From contig JAGQYZ010000309.1 in assembly GCA_020435865.1 (NCBI GenBank), positions 1-9,534 on the forward strand: DNA of 9,534 nt, read 5' to 3'. Below are positions 1 through 6,757 of the stretch, piece after piece. The notes under the pieces were generated by a model. It ran no database searches, had not been told where the DNA came from, and saw nothing but the letters and a program-made list of their open reading frames with translations. This stretch comes from Aequorivita sp. GTDB taxonomy: Bacteria; Bacteroidota; Bacteroidia; Flavobacteriales; Flavobacteriaceae. The translations under genes and the position numbers were made by a program. How positions within the stretch are numbered: position 1 is the first letter of the stretch; every line of letters begins with the position of its first letter.

Positions 1-1119
1 ACAGACCCTTCATTAAAAAACAAGTTTGATCCAGAACGTTTAAACCTGTATTTGTCTTATCAGTTTACAGACAAGATAAGTTTTAAATCGGAAATTGAGT
101 TTGAGCATGGAGGGACAGGAGTTGCTTTAGAATATGACACCCAAGAGGAGTTTGGAGAGTTTGCGCAAGAAGTTGAAAAAGGTGGCGAAGTCAAATTAGA
201 ACAAGCACATATCAATTTTCAAATTCAACCCTATTTTAACATTAGAGCAGGTCGTTTAAAAGTTTATTTTGGAGTGTTTTCAAGTTTAGATGAACCAACA
301 AAATATTTTACAGCACACCGACCAGAGATGGAAAACGCTATCCTTCCTTTGGGTTGGTATGAAAACGGTATTGAATTTTATGGCACGTTTGCCAAACGTT
401 TTATGTATAGAGCCTATGTGGTGAGTGGCTTGGATGCTTCTGGATTTTCTTCAAGAAACTGGATAAAATGGGGTTACCAAACTAAATTTGATATGGCAAC
501 TGCTGAATCTTTTGCTTTTGCTGGTCGTTTAGACTACAAATTCGGAACTCATAAAGATACCTTTGTAGGGTTGTCTGCTTATATTAACGATGCAGCAGCT
601 AACAGACCAAAAAATGACATGAAGCAATCAGCTTATGTTACTTTGGTTGAAGGTCATATTTCGTACAACGAAAAAAATCTTCGCTTTAATGCTATGGGAC
701 TTTATGGTAACTTAGAAAACTCCAATATTGTTTCGCAAAAAAATGCAAATCTTTCCAATAATTTAGGTGTCAAAAGAACACCAGTTGGTAAAAATGCTTT
801 AGGATTTTCAGCAGAAGTAGGTTACAATATTTTACCATTGATAAGCCCTGAAAGTAAGCAAATGCTATATCCTTTTATGCGCTACGATTATTATGATACC
901 ATGCAAGATGTAGAAGGAAGCATTATTGATAATCCACGTTGGCAACGTAGTGCTATTACAGGAGGTTTTAACTGGTTTGTGCATCCTAAAATTGTCATTA
1001 AAGCACATTATTCTGACAGACGTTTGGGCTCAGAAAACTATGACCAAGCCACCTTGCAACTTACAGGCAAAAAACAACACGAACGTACATTTTCAACAGG
1101 AATTGGATTCGAATTTTAA
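1..1119 (+). CDS. Outer-membrane beta-barrel porin, 5'-truncated
   Basis: The frame is open from base 1 without a start, so the N-terminus and signal peptide lie outside the window; about 372 C-terminal residues are visible. The protein alternates aromatic and polar residues in short beta-strand-like stretches (NLYLSYQFTDKISFKSEIEF; HINFQIQPYFNIRAGRLKVYFG; FAFAGRLDYKFG) and ends in a hydrophobic strand with terminal Phe (TGIGFEF), the usual signal for BAM-dependent barrel insertion. The layout resembles the OprO/OprP-like porins of flavobacteria; the substrate cannot be read from sequence. The TTG at 52 is not a credible start because the barrel pattern already runs upstream of it. The imelysin gene follows after 21 nt on the same strand with no terminator between, so the two are probably cotranscribed. 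Barrel assignment is firm; the exact porin subfamily is inference. Confidence 0.8.
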   Translation, partial: TDPSLKNKFDPERLNLYLSYQFTDKISFKSEIEFEHGGTGVALEYDTQEEFGEFAQEVEKGGEVKLEQAHINFQIQPYFNIRAGRLKVYFGVFSSLDEPTKYFTAHRPEMENAILPLGWYENGIEFYGTFAKRFMYRAYVVSGLDASGFSSRNWIKWGYQTKFDMATAESFAFAGRLDYKFGTHKDTFVGLSAYINDAAANRPKNDMKQSAYVTLVEGHISYNEKNLRFNAMGLYGNLENSNIVSQKNANLSNNLGVKRTPVGKNALGFSAEVGYNILPLISPESKQMLYPFMRYDYYDTMQDVEGSIIDNPRWQRSAITGGFNWFVHPKIVIKAHYSDRRLGSENYDQATLQLTGKKQHERTFSTGIGFEF

Positions 1120-1140
1120 AAACCAAATAACTATAACATC

Positions 1141-2214
1141 ATGAAAAAAAACATCATTTTTTTAAGCTTAATTGCCATTGTAACTTTTACAAGTTGCAGC
1201 AATAATGACGATGGCTCTGAAACAACAGACCCAAATGCAGAACTTTATACACAAGTATTAACTAATGTATCCTTAAATGTGATAACAGAAACCTATAACA
1301 GTTTATACACTAATTCTCAAGCTTTAGAAGATGCTGTTAGTAATTTGACTATTGGAGACGAAACTGCACTTCAGGCAGTTAAAGAGGCGTGGCAAAACAC
1401 AAGAGCACCTTGGGAAAAATCGGAAGGATTTTTATATGGACCAGTAGATACTGATGGAATTGATCCAGCGATTGATTCGTGGCCTGTAGATGTTAATGCT
1501 ATCAATAATATTTTAGATAGTGGCAATCCAATTACATCTACTTTATTAGAAAGTAACAATGAAGCCAGAGGATTTCATACCATTGAGTATTTTGTTTGGG
1601 GATTAAATGGTAACAAAGCAGCTTCTGATTTAACAGCAAGAGAAATTGAATATTTAGTAGCTGCAACTCAAAATCTTGAAGTACAAACCCAAGATTTATA
1701 CTTTGGATGGTTGGCAAGTCAAGGCAATTTTGCAGCCAACTTTATCAACGCAGGACAATCAGGTTCTATCTATACATCTCAAAAAGCAGCATTACAAGAA
1801 ATTGTTGAAGGATTAGCTATTATTGCTGATGAAGTTGCCAATGGTAAAATTGAAGAACCCCTTAATGGGAATAATGGAGGCGCTAAACCAGAAGCTGAAG
1901 AATCTCGTTTTAGTAACAACTCAAAATTAGATTTTGCTAACAACATTAGAAGTATTCAAAACATATATTTGGGAGATTATAACAATGTCAACGGAAAAGG
2001 AATTTCTGATGTTGTGCAATTAAAAAATTCAAATTTAGATGCCCAAATTAAAACAGCCATTTCTGATGCTATTTCCGCTATTGAGGCCATTCCTGGAACC
2101 TTTACAGATGCTATTGTAAATAACAGAACAGCAGTTGAAAATGCACAAACCAAAGTATCTGATTTGATTACACTATTGAATACTAATTTAGTACCATTAA
2201 TTTCTAATTTATAA
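1141..2214 (+). CDS. Imelysin-like (peptidase M75 family) lipoprotein
   Basis: A 357-residue protein with a lipoprotein signal peptide (basic MKKN, hydrophobic core, lipobox ending at Cys19). The mature part carries the hallmarks of the imelysin/M75 family: a conserved block W-x-x-x-R-x-P-W-E-K-S-E-G-F near residues 84-97, IDSWP near 112-116, and the GxHxxE motif as G144-F-H146-T-I-E149. The family includes the EfeO M75 domain and IrpA and is tied to iron uptake; a true peptidase activity is not established. The acidic run right after the cysteine (CSNNDDGSE) resembles the Bacteroidota lipoprotein export signal, so surface exposure is plausible. It lies 21 nt downstream of the porin gene and upstream of a di-heme cytochrome gene, a pairing seen in other imelysin loci. 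A strong terminator hairpin follows 11 nt after the stop. Family call is confident; the iron role is inferred from family and context. Confidence 0.92.
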   Translation: MKKNIIFLSLIAIVTFTSCSNNDDGSETTDPNAELYTQVLTNVSLNVITETYNSLYTNSQALEDAVSNLTIGDETALQAVKEAWQNTRAPWEKSEGFLYGPVDTDGIDPAIDSWPVDVNAINNILDSGNPITSTLLESNNEARGFHTIEYFVWGLNGNKAASDLTAREIEYLVAATQNLEVQTQDLYFGWLASQGNFAANFINAGQSGSIYTSQKAALQEIVEGLAIIADEVANGKIEEPLNGNNGGAKPEAEESRFSNNSKLDFANNIRSIQNIYLGDYNNVNGKGISDVVQLKNSNLDAQIKTAISDAISAIEAIPGTFTDAIVNNRTAVENAQTKVSDLITLLNTNLVPLISNL

Positions 2215-2225
2215 AATTAATTTTT

Positions 2226-2265
2226 AAGACAAAACGTGTTTAATATACACACGTTTTGTCTTTTT
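2226..2265 (+). terminator. Rho-independent terminator after the imelysin gene
   Basis: Perfect 14-bp inverted repeat: arm AAGACAAAACGTGT (2226-2239) and its exact complement (2249-2262) around a 9-nt loop. The right arm runs into TTTTT (2261-2265). It begins 11 nt after the imelysin stop. The next gene starts only about 18 nt after the T-run on the same strand, so it may act as a leaky terminator or attenuator that sets the ratio of upstream to downstream expression. Confidence 0.88.
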
Positions 2266-2282
2266 ATATAAAAACAAAGGTT

Positions 2283-3674
2283 TTGAAAAGAAGTCATTTA
2301 ATTTTTAGTTTGGTTGTGTTGTTTGTTTTTGTTGCGGTGTCCTGTTCAAAAGATGATAATGGAGGATATACCAATTTGCCTTCATTGCAAAGTCGTTTGA
2401 AGGCAGGAGGCGAAACCACTGTTTTTTTAACATCCAGTAATGCGTTTAGCACACCAGCAGCTAACTTAAATGGGAATGATTTAGACCTGCATTTAGATGG
2501 CGATTTTCAGTTTGAAACGGTTTTTGTAACAGCTCCAGCACCTGTAAATGGGGGGATTGGGCCAATATTTAATAACTCTTCCTGTGTTTCCTGTCATCCT
2601 AAAGACGGACGCAGTGCTTTCCCGACGGATATTAATAGCTTGAGCGGTTTCTTTTTAAGAACGAGTATGCCCGGCATTGGCAACAATAACGCTCCGATTC
2701 ATGTTCCTGGATTTGGTGATCAAATTCAGAATCAAGCTATTTTTGGGTTTGAACCTGAAGCGAAGTTTAATGTCTTTTACACTCCAATTGTGGAAACTTT
2801 AGCTGACGGAACACAAGTAACCCTTCAAAAGCCTACATATTCATTAATAGATACCTACATTGATTTTCCGTCTTCAGCCCAGCTTTCGCCTCGTTTGGCA
2901 TCGCCTGTTTTCGGCTTGGGACTTTTGGAAGCCATTCCAGAATATTACATTTTGAATAATGAAGATGTAAGTGATGCTGATGGGGATGGAATTTCGGGCA
3001 AAGCAAATTATGTTTACGATAATGTTTCCGGTGAAGTGAGATTGGGGCGTTTCGGTTGGAAAGCAAATACGGCTTCCGTGATGGAACAATGTGCTGGTGC
3101 CTATGTTGGCGATATGGGCGTAACAAATCCAATTTTTCCTTTTGAAACTGGTTATGGACAGACCAATGGAGATGATGGCTTGAATGATGATGCTGAAATT
3201 TCACAAGCGCTGTTGGATGAAATAACTTTCTATTGTCAAACTTTGGGTGTTCCTGCACCGCGAGACCTTGATGATGATTCCGTTGTGCGTGGTGCTGCAC
3301 TTTTTGAGCAGATTCAATGTGCAAAATGCCATATTCCTAAAATGATTTCTGGAAGTTTTTCAGTGGCTGAGGTTGCCAATCAAACTTTCTATCCATATAG
3401 CGATATGCTCCTACATGATATGGGTGATAGATTGGCAGACAATCGTGCAGATTTTTTGGCGGATGGAAAAGAATGGCGAACAAAACCGCTTTGGGGAATT
3501 GGTTTAACAAAAGTAGTGAATGGGCATACAGATTTTCTGCATGACGGAAGGGCGAAAAATGTTACAGAAGCTATACTTTGGCACGGTGGGGAAGCGGAAG
3601 CATCAAAAAATAAATTCAAGAATCTTCCAACTTCGGAAAGAGAAGACTTGCTGAAATTTATAAACTCGCTGTGA
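2283..3674 (+). CDS. Di-heme c-type cytochrome lipoprotein, DUF1111 / putative thiol oxidoreductase
   Basis: About 463 residues. N-terminal lipoprotein signal (MKRSH, hydrophobic core, lipobox Cys21) is followed by SKDD, a match to the flavobacterial surface-export signal. Two heme c-binding motifs are visible: C101-V-S-C-H105 and C346-A-K-C-H350. Between them lies a DADGDGISG loop (231-239), a calcium-loop-like feature common in this family. The C-terminal part has the DUF1111 signature LLHDMGDRLAD (377-387), EWRTKPLWGIG (397-407) and LHDGRA...AILWHGGEA (419-439). Family members resemble MauG/di-heme peroxidases; the reaction is unproven here. Start choice: there is no ATG before residue 129. 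A TTG at 2256 lies inside the terminator stem, while TTG at 2283 gives a clean Lys/Arg-started signal peptide with AAAGG just upstream (2276-2280). It probably works with the neighbouring imelysin, for example in iron redox handling, which is inference. Confidence 0.9.
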   Translation: MKRSHLIFSLVVLFVFVAVSCSKDDNGGYTNLPSLQSRLKAGGETTVFLTSSNAFSTPAANLNGNDLDLHLDGDFQFETVFVTAPAPVNGGIGPIFNNSSCVSCHPKDGRSAFPTDINSLSGFFLRTSMPGIGNNNAPIHVPGFGDQIQNQAIFGFEPEAKFNVFYTPIVETLADGTQVTLQKPTYSLIDTYIDFPSSAQLSPRLASPVFGLGLLEAIPEYYILNNEDVSDADGDGISGKANYVYDNVSGEVRLGRFGWKANTASVMEQCAGAYVGDMGVTNPIFPFETGYGQTNGDDGLNDDAEISQALLDEITFYCQTLGVPAPRDLDDDSVVRGAALFEQIQCAKCHIPKMISGSFSVAEVANQTFYPYSDMLLHDMGDRLADNRADFLADGKEWRTKPLWGIGLTKVVNGHTDFLHDGRAKNVTEAILWHGGEAEASKNKFKNLPTSEREDLLKFINSL

Positions 3675-3777
3675 TTTCTTTTGAATTATTTTACTGGAAG
3701 ATGGAATGTCTAATTATTCATGGAATTTAACCTAGAAATTGTTATTAGGCATTATATATCAAATAGTGAAAAAGAAA

Positions 3778-4677
3778 TCATCCTTCAGTTTTATAATCAA
3801 TCAATTTCTGTGGTCCTTCAAGCAATACCCTTACAACTTTAAGGGTGCCATCTTCAGTTGTAGAAATCTGCCATTTTATTAAAGATATCTCGCCATTTTC
3901 AATTTCCAATCCGGTAATACTACGTGGATGTACACAACTACCATCATTAAAAAAAGCTATATCACCCGGTTCGGGAAACCTAGGTCTGTGCGTATGCCCA
4001 ATAATGGTAAATAGGTTTTTATTTTCAACAATCCACCGCTTGGTTCTTCTTTCAACCTTTATGAGTTCCTTATAGTTTTTTGCTGGACTTGTGGGGTCGC
4101 CAATACCGAAAATCTGTAGCTGTCGCCAGAGCGCTCTTACCATAAACCTATTAAATTTCCATCCTACATAATTCCACCAATCGGCTTGGTGGCCATGCAT
4201 CATAAATATTTCCTGTTCCGTGGTTTCGTGTTTCAAAATCAATCCTTCGGAAAATTCAATTCCAGGAAATAGTGACGCATCTTTGCCAGTAATTTTGTCA
4301 AAATAAGTAAACAGGTTTTTTTCAACATATCTTTTGTTTTTATAGACCATGTCGTGGTTTCCCAATAGCCTATAAAGTCTTCCTTCATTGAAGAAAAGTT
4401 TCATTAAAGCATAAACATTTTGGTGTGCTTCAAAAATGTCTTTAAAAAAAATATTTTCCCAAAGCTCGTCACCATCTCCAATTTCGCAATAAGTAAAACC
4501 GTTTCGGTAATAATCCTGAAGCGCGTGAAAGTAAATGTTTCGGTTGTTGGCAAAATCGTCCGCAAAACTATTGTCGCCCCTATGGCAATCACTGAAAATT
4601 ATAAATTTTGAATCATCGTTAAAAGAAATCCGCCGAGCGGTTTTATATGCGCGGTACATTCGGGTTTTTGAGGACAT
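3778..4677 (-). CDS. Calcineurin-like metallophosphoesterase
   Basis: A 299-residue cytoplasmic protein without signal peptide or membrane segment. The ordered metal-binding motifs of the metallophosphoesterase fold are all present: D30-x-H32 (SDCHRGD), G67-D68-G-D-E, G106-N-H-D109, H161-G-H163 (MMHGHQ) and G227-H-T-H230-R. The fold binds two metal ions and hydrolyses phosphoesters or pyrophosphates. Motif spacing is compatible with the LpxH-type UDP-diacylglucosamine hydrolase group as well as with phosphodiesterases or protein phosphatases, and the substrate cannot be assigned. It converges with the cytochrome gene (3674), with about 100 nt between and no convincing terminator there. It appears monocistronic: a minus-strand terminator at 4751-4781 isolates it from the gene upstream. 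The family is certain; the function is open. Confidence 0.9.
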   Translation of the reverse strand: MSSKTRMYRAYKTARRISFNDDSKFIIFSDCHRGDNSFADDFANNRNIYFHALQDYYRNGFTYCEIGDGDELWENIFFKDIFEAHQNVYALMKLFFNEGRLYRLLGNHDMVYKNKRYVEKNLFTYFDKITGKDASLFPGIEFSEGLILKHETTEQEIFMMHGHQADWWNYVGWKFNRFMVRALWRQLQIFGIGDPTSPAKNYKELIKVERRTKRWIVENKNLFTIIGHTHRPRFPEPGDIAFFNDGSCVHPRSITGLEIENGEISLIKWQISTTEDGTLKVVRVLLEGPQKLIDYKTEG

Positions 4678-4693
4678 GCCTTGATTGTTTTTT

Positions 4694-4701
4694 TAAAGAT
4701 A
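4694..4701 (-). promoter_or_regulatory. Candidate -7 element for the metallophosphoesterase gene
   Basis: On the minus strand this reads TATCTTTA, close to the Bacteroidota -7 consensus TAnnTTTG, and lies 16 nt upstream of the ATG. I see no clear TTG -33 element at the usual spacing, and the AT-rich background makes chance matches likely. Confidence 0.25.
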
Positions 4702-4750
4702 CAATTACAATTTCTTTTAATAAAATACATTTAATGACATAAATCAATAA

Positions 4751-4781
4751 AAAAGAAAGACCCAGCAAACGCCGGGCTTTT
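4751..4781 (-). terminator. Rho-independent terminator for minus-strand genes upstream
   Basis: On the minus strand AAAGCCCGGC (from 4780 down) pairs with GCTGGG-T-CTTT (ending at 4756) around a GTTT loop, with a single bulged U. It is followed by C and a run of six T. On the plus strand the same hairpin has an A-C mismatch where the minus-strand RNA has a G-U wobble, and its T-run is shorter, so minus orientation is favoured. It lies 55 nt after the small ORF at 4837-4950 and would also catch read-through from the mscS operon, insulating the metallophosphoesterase gene. Confidence 0.7.
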
Positions 4782-4836
4782 CAAAATAATTAACCAAAAT
4801 TTAATCATTTGGGGGCAAATAGAACAAGTAGGGTTT

Positions 4837-4950
4837 TTAAGGGTCCTTTTTTAATTTTTTATTTTCTTTTAAACTTTTTATATATAGTAGGGTAAAAAAA
4901 ATAATTACTAATATTCCTAAAGGAATAATTAAATAAAATAGAAAAATCAT
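4837..4950 (-). CDS. Hypothetical 37-residue single-helix membrane protein
   Basis: Translation from the ATG at 4950 gives a hydrophobic segment (residues 2-24: IFLFYLIIPLGILVI then IFFTLLYI) followed by a strongly basic tail (KSLKENKKLKKDP) and a TAA stop. This is a sensible small inner-membrane protein topology with a positive-inside C-terminus. I do not recognise the family. It is shaped a little like tiny accessory subunits such as CcoS, but no cytochrome oxidase gene is near. It lies 83 nt downstream of the mscS stop on the same strand, with a terminator 55 nt after its own stop, which favours a real transcribed unit. Against it: hydrophobic ORFs arise by chance in AT-rich DNA. The rest of the 356-nt gap between 4678 and 5033 holds only the terminator and a possible promoter element. 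Confidence 0.4.
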   Translation of the reverse strand: MIFLFYLIIPLGILVIIFFTLLYIKSLKENKKLKKDP

Positions 4951-5033
4951 AATGACTTAATTGATCAAAAGTTATTCTTGGGTTCAATTATTAAGACACA
5001 CGAATTTTTATTAAGTCACATTTAATATTGAAA

Positions 5034-5840
5034 TTATTCTAAAATTTCAATTTTCTTGTTTACGATTTTTTTAATGGGATATATAATTTTTTGGTTTTCA
5101 CAATGAAGAATAAGGCATATGTTGTCTATAGAAACAATGGTTCCTTCAATTTCTCCAATTTTTATTCGTTGTCCAACCTCCAAATTCTTACGGGAATAAA
5201 AACCGAATAAAAGTCTTTGCACAACATCTCTGGAGCCAAGGCCTAATGCCAAAGTAAAGGCGGCTAATGCTGCGCCTAAAATAATAGATAGATTGTTTGT
5301 GATGATATCTGTATTTACGCCTAAATGATTTAAGGTGATAATGGTTGTAACAATTAAACAGATATAAAAAGCAATTGAGCTAATAGTTTGGGCCCCACCA
5401 ACATCAAAAGATGAAAGAATTTTTTTTAGAGCGTTTTTAGAATAGGAAGCAAGATAAATTCCCACAAATAAAATCAGTAGTGCTAAAAATAGTGTGGGGA
5501 GGTAATTGATTAATTTACCTACTTCTATTGATACTTTTTCAAGATTAAAAAGATCAGCTCCTAAAATTATTGCTACCAAAACCAAAAACCATTTTAGGAA
5601 ATTCAGTAAAATTTTATTTAAATCGATAGTAATGTTAACGCTGTTAAAAAGTTCATTTTCATTGATTTTGGAATTTATAACTTCAATTCTTGAAAATTTC
5701 AAAATACGTTTAACCACAATAAGAATAAGCTTAATTAGAATCCAGCTTATAACTATAAATGCGATTACGCCAAGAATTTTAGGTAAACTATCAATAACGA
5801 TAGTTTTAAGATCTTCAATCAGTTTTAAATTAAATTTCAT
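5034..5840 (-). CDS. Small-conductance mechanosensitive channel (MscS family), short form
   Basis: A 268-residue inner-membrane protein with about five predicted helices (near 20-43, 76-97, 113-132, 152-172, 184-203). The last is the glycine/alanine-rich pore helix (GAALAAFTLALGLGSRDVV, 189-207), and is followed by the MscS beta domain (LEVGQRIKIGEIEGTIVSI, 220-238). The upstream helices resemble the TM_helix repeat found in this channel subgroup. MscS channels release solutes on hypo-osmotic shock. The protein ends about ten residues after the beta domain (KKIVNKKIEILE), so the alpha/beta cytoplasmic cage of E. coli MscS is absent. The reading frame ends at a normal stop and continues no recognisable cage in the following DNA. 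It is the third gene of an operon with an ECF sigma factor, 14 nt after the 60-residue gene. The family is confident; gating and regulation by the sigma factor are inference. Confidence 0.88.
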   Translation of the reverse strand: MKFNLKLIEDLKTIVIDSLPKILGVIAFIVISWILIKLILIVVKRILKFSRIEVINSKINENELFNSVNITIDLNKILLNFLKWFLVLVAIILGADLFNLEKVSIEVGKLINYLPTLFLALLILFVGIYLASYSKNALKKILSSFDVGGAQTISSIAFYICLIVTTIITLNHLGVNTDIITNNLSIILGAALAAFTLALGLGSRDVVQRLLFGFYSRKNLEVGQRIKIGEIEGTIVSIDNICLILHCENQKIIYPIKKIVNKKIEILE

Positions 5841-5854
5841 AATGAGGAATTTTA

Positions 5855-6037
5855 TTACTGCTTTTTATTGTTTTTGGTTGTTTTAAATATATTCTCTATT
5901 GAAGAAGGATATTTAATCATTGTAAGGTCTGCAATGTCCAAAATCAATTTAATAGTAGCAACGTTCCCCATCACTTTTTCTTTAAGCGTAACAGGCAATT
6001 TCTCGCTGTAAACTATTGCTTTAAAGGGATTTTCCAT
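5855..6037 (-). CDS. Conserved-looking 60-residue protein, unknown function
   Basis: A soluble 60-residue protein: no signal peptide, no membrane helix and no cysteine, so no zinc-binding anti-sigma motif. It begins MENPFKAIVYSEKLP, has a probable helical centre (LKEKVMGNVATIKLILDIADL, split here at residues 18-38), and ends in a lysine/asparagine-rich tail. The start ATG lies only 3 nt after the sigma factor stop, and the channel gene starts 14 nt after its stop, so all three are almost certainly translated from one mRNA, with coupling to sigma. Placement directly after an ECF sigma gene is where anti-sigma factors are often encoded. A role as a small sigma-binding regulator is therefore a reasonable hypothesis, but nothing in the residues proves it. 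That it is a real gene is well supported by the tight spacing and length. Confidence 0.75.
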   Translation of the reverse strand: MENPFKAIVYSEKLPVTLKEKVMGNVATIKLILDIADLTMIKYPSSIENIFKTTKNNKKQ

Positions 6038-6040
6038 TTT

Positions 6041-6607
6041 TTATAAACTATTATATATATTTATTAATCGTTGTTTTGCTCTTTTTAGGCGCATTTTTAC
6101 GGCACTTTCACCTAAATCTAAACCTTTTTGGATCTCAGCGATTGAAAAATCGTCTTGATACTTCATTAATAGTATCATTTTATCATCGGGATCAATTTGG
6201 TTTAAAGAGAGTATCAATTTTTCTGTTTTCATTTGAAAGATATCCTCATCTGGAATTTCTTCTTTCTGCGTATAATTCTCGTGCTCTAAACTCGTGAATT
6301 TTTCCTGTTTCTTTTTCTTGTCTCTTTGAATATAGTTCAAACAAAAATTATAAGTAAAGGAATAAAGCCAAGTAGAAAATTTTGACTCCCCTTTAAAAGT
6401 ACGCAGTTTAAGAAACAACTTGATAAATATATCGTGGGTAAGGTCCTGGGCCTCTTCTGCAGACTTAGAAAAGCTAAGACATTTGCCATAAATCGGTTCG
6501 GCATACCTGTCATACAATATGGCAAAAAGATGTGTATCATTTTTAGCAACTATTTTTGAAATAAGTTCAGAATCATCTAATTCACTATCTTTTACAGTGC
6601 TGCCCAT
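6041..6607 (-). CDS. ECF-type RNA polymerase sigma-70 factor
   Basis: A 188-residue protein with the two-domain ECF layout and no region 1 or 3. Sigma region 2 covers about residues 25-95, including AEEAQDLTHDIFIKLFLKL and the promoter-melting segment FSTWLYSFTYNFCLNYI. Region 4 covers about 128-186, with the helix-turn-helix FSIAEIQKGLDLGESAVKMR. A charged linker (RDKKKKQEKF...EEIPDED) joins them. It directs core polymerase to a small regulon, usually for envelope or other stress. It heads an operon with the 60-residue gene (3 nt gap) and the MscS channel. No classical anti-sigma factor is seen in the window. The ATG at 6607 gives the normal ECF length. The DNA upstream holds a pair of boxes that could be an ECF promoter, which would allow autoregulation. 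The family is certain; the signal sensed is unknown. Confidence 0.95.
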   Translation of the reverse strand: MGSTVKDSELDDSELISKIVAKNDTHLFAILYDRYAEPIYGKCLSFSKSAEEAQDLTHDIFIKLFLKLRTFKGESKFSTWLYSFTYNFCLNYIQRDKKKKQEKFTSLEHENYTQKEEIPDEDIFQMKTEKLILSLNQIDPDDKMILLMKYQDDFSIAEIQKGLDLGESAVKMRLKRAKQRLINIYNSL

Positions 6608-6635
6608 CTATAGTTTAATCGTTATAACCATAAAT

Positions 6636-6662
6636 TTAGACACCAAAAAAATAAAAAGTCAC
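6636..6662 (-). promoter_or_regulatory. Possible ECF-type promoter for the sigma operon
   Basis: On the minus strand GTGAC (6662-6658), then a 16-nt T-rich spacer, then GTCTAA (6641-6636), about 28 nt before the sigma ATG. This looks like the paired -35/-10 boxes of many self-regulating ECF sigma factors. Within the same stretch TAAATTTA (6638-6631) could instead serve as a vegetative -7 element, so the assignment is tentative. Confidence 0.25.
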
Positions 6663-6703
6663 ATGGTTAAATAAAAAATGATTTTCAAATCTTCGAAGTA
6701 TTG

Positions 6704-6740
6704 TTTAAAAAAACGGCCAACTTGCATAAGTTGGCCGTTT
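6704..6740 (-). terminator. Rho-independent terminator of the glutaryl-CoA dehydrogenase gene
   Basis: Perfect 13-bp inverted repeat: AAACGGCCAACTT (6711-6723) and its exact complement (6728-6740) with a 4-nt loop. On the minus strand the stem ends in a run of seven T (6713-6707). It begins 17 nt after the dehydrogenase stop and separates that gene from the sigma operon downstream. Confidence 0.93.
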
Positions 6741-6757
6741 GTAGAGTATTTATATAA

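Noticed and set aside
2256..2282. TTG at 2256 as the cytochrome start
   Set aside because: It falls inside the right arm of the terminator hairpin and adds nine residues before an already good signal peptide; TTG at 2283 is preferred.
2833..3324. 163-residue minus-strand ORF, rich in His and Gln
   Set aside because: It lies wholly antisense to the well-supported di-heme cytochrome gene, has low-complexity composition typical of a reverse frame, and matches no family I know.
3731..3749. Imperfect dyad CCTAGAAA...TTATTAGG between convergent genes as a terminator
   Set aside because: Short stem with a mismatch and a G-U pair, and no T-run on either strand; not convincing.
5506..5886. 126-residue plus-strand ORF
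   Set aside because: Antisense to the MscS gene and the end of the 60-residue gene; its Ile/Ser/Leu-rich composition follows from reversing a membrane protein.
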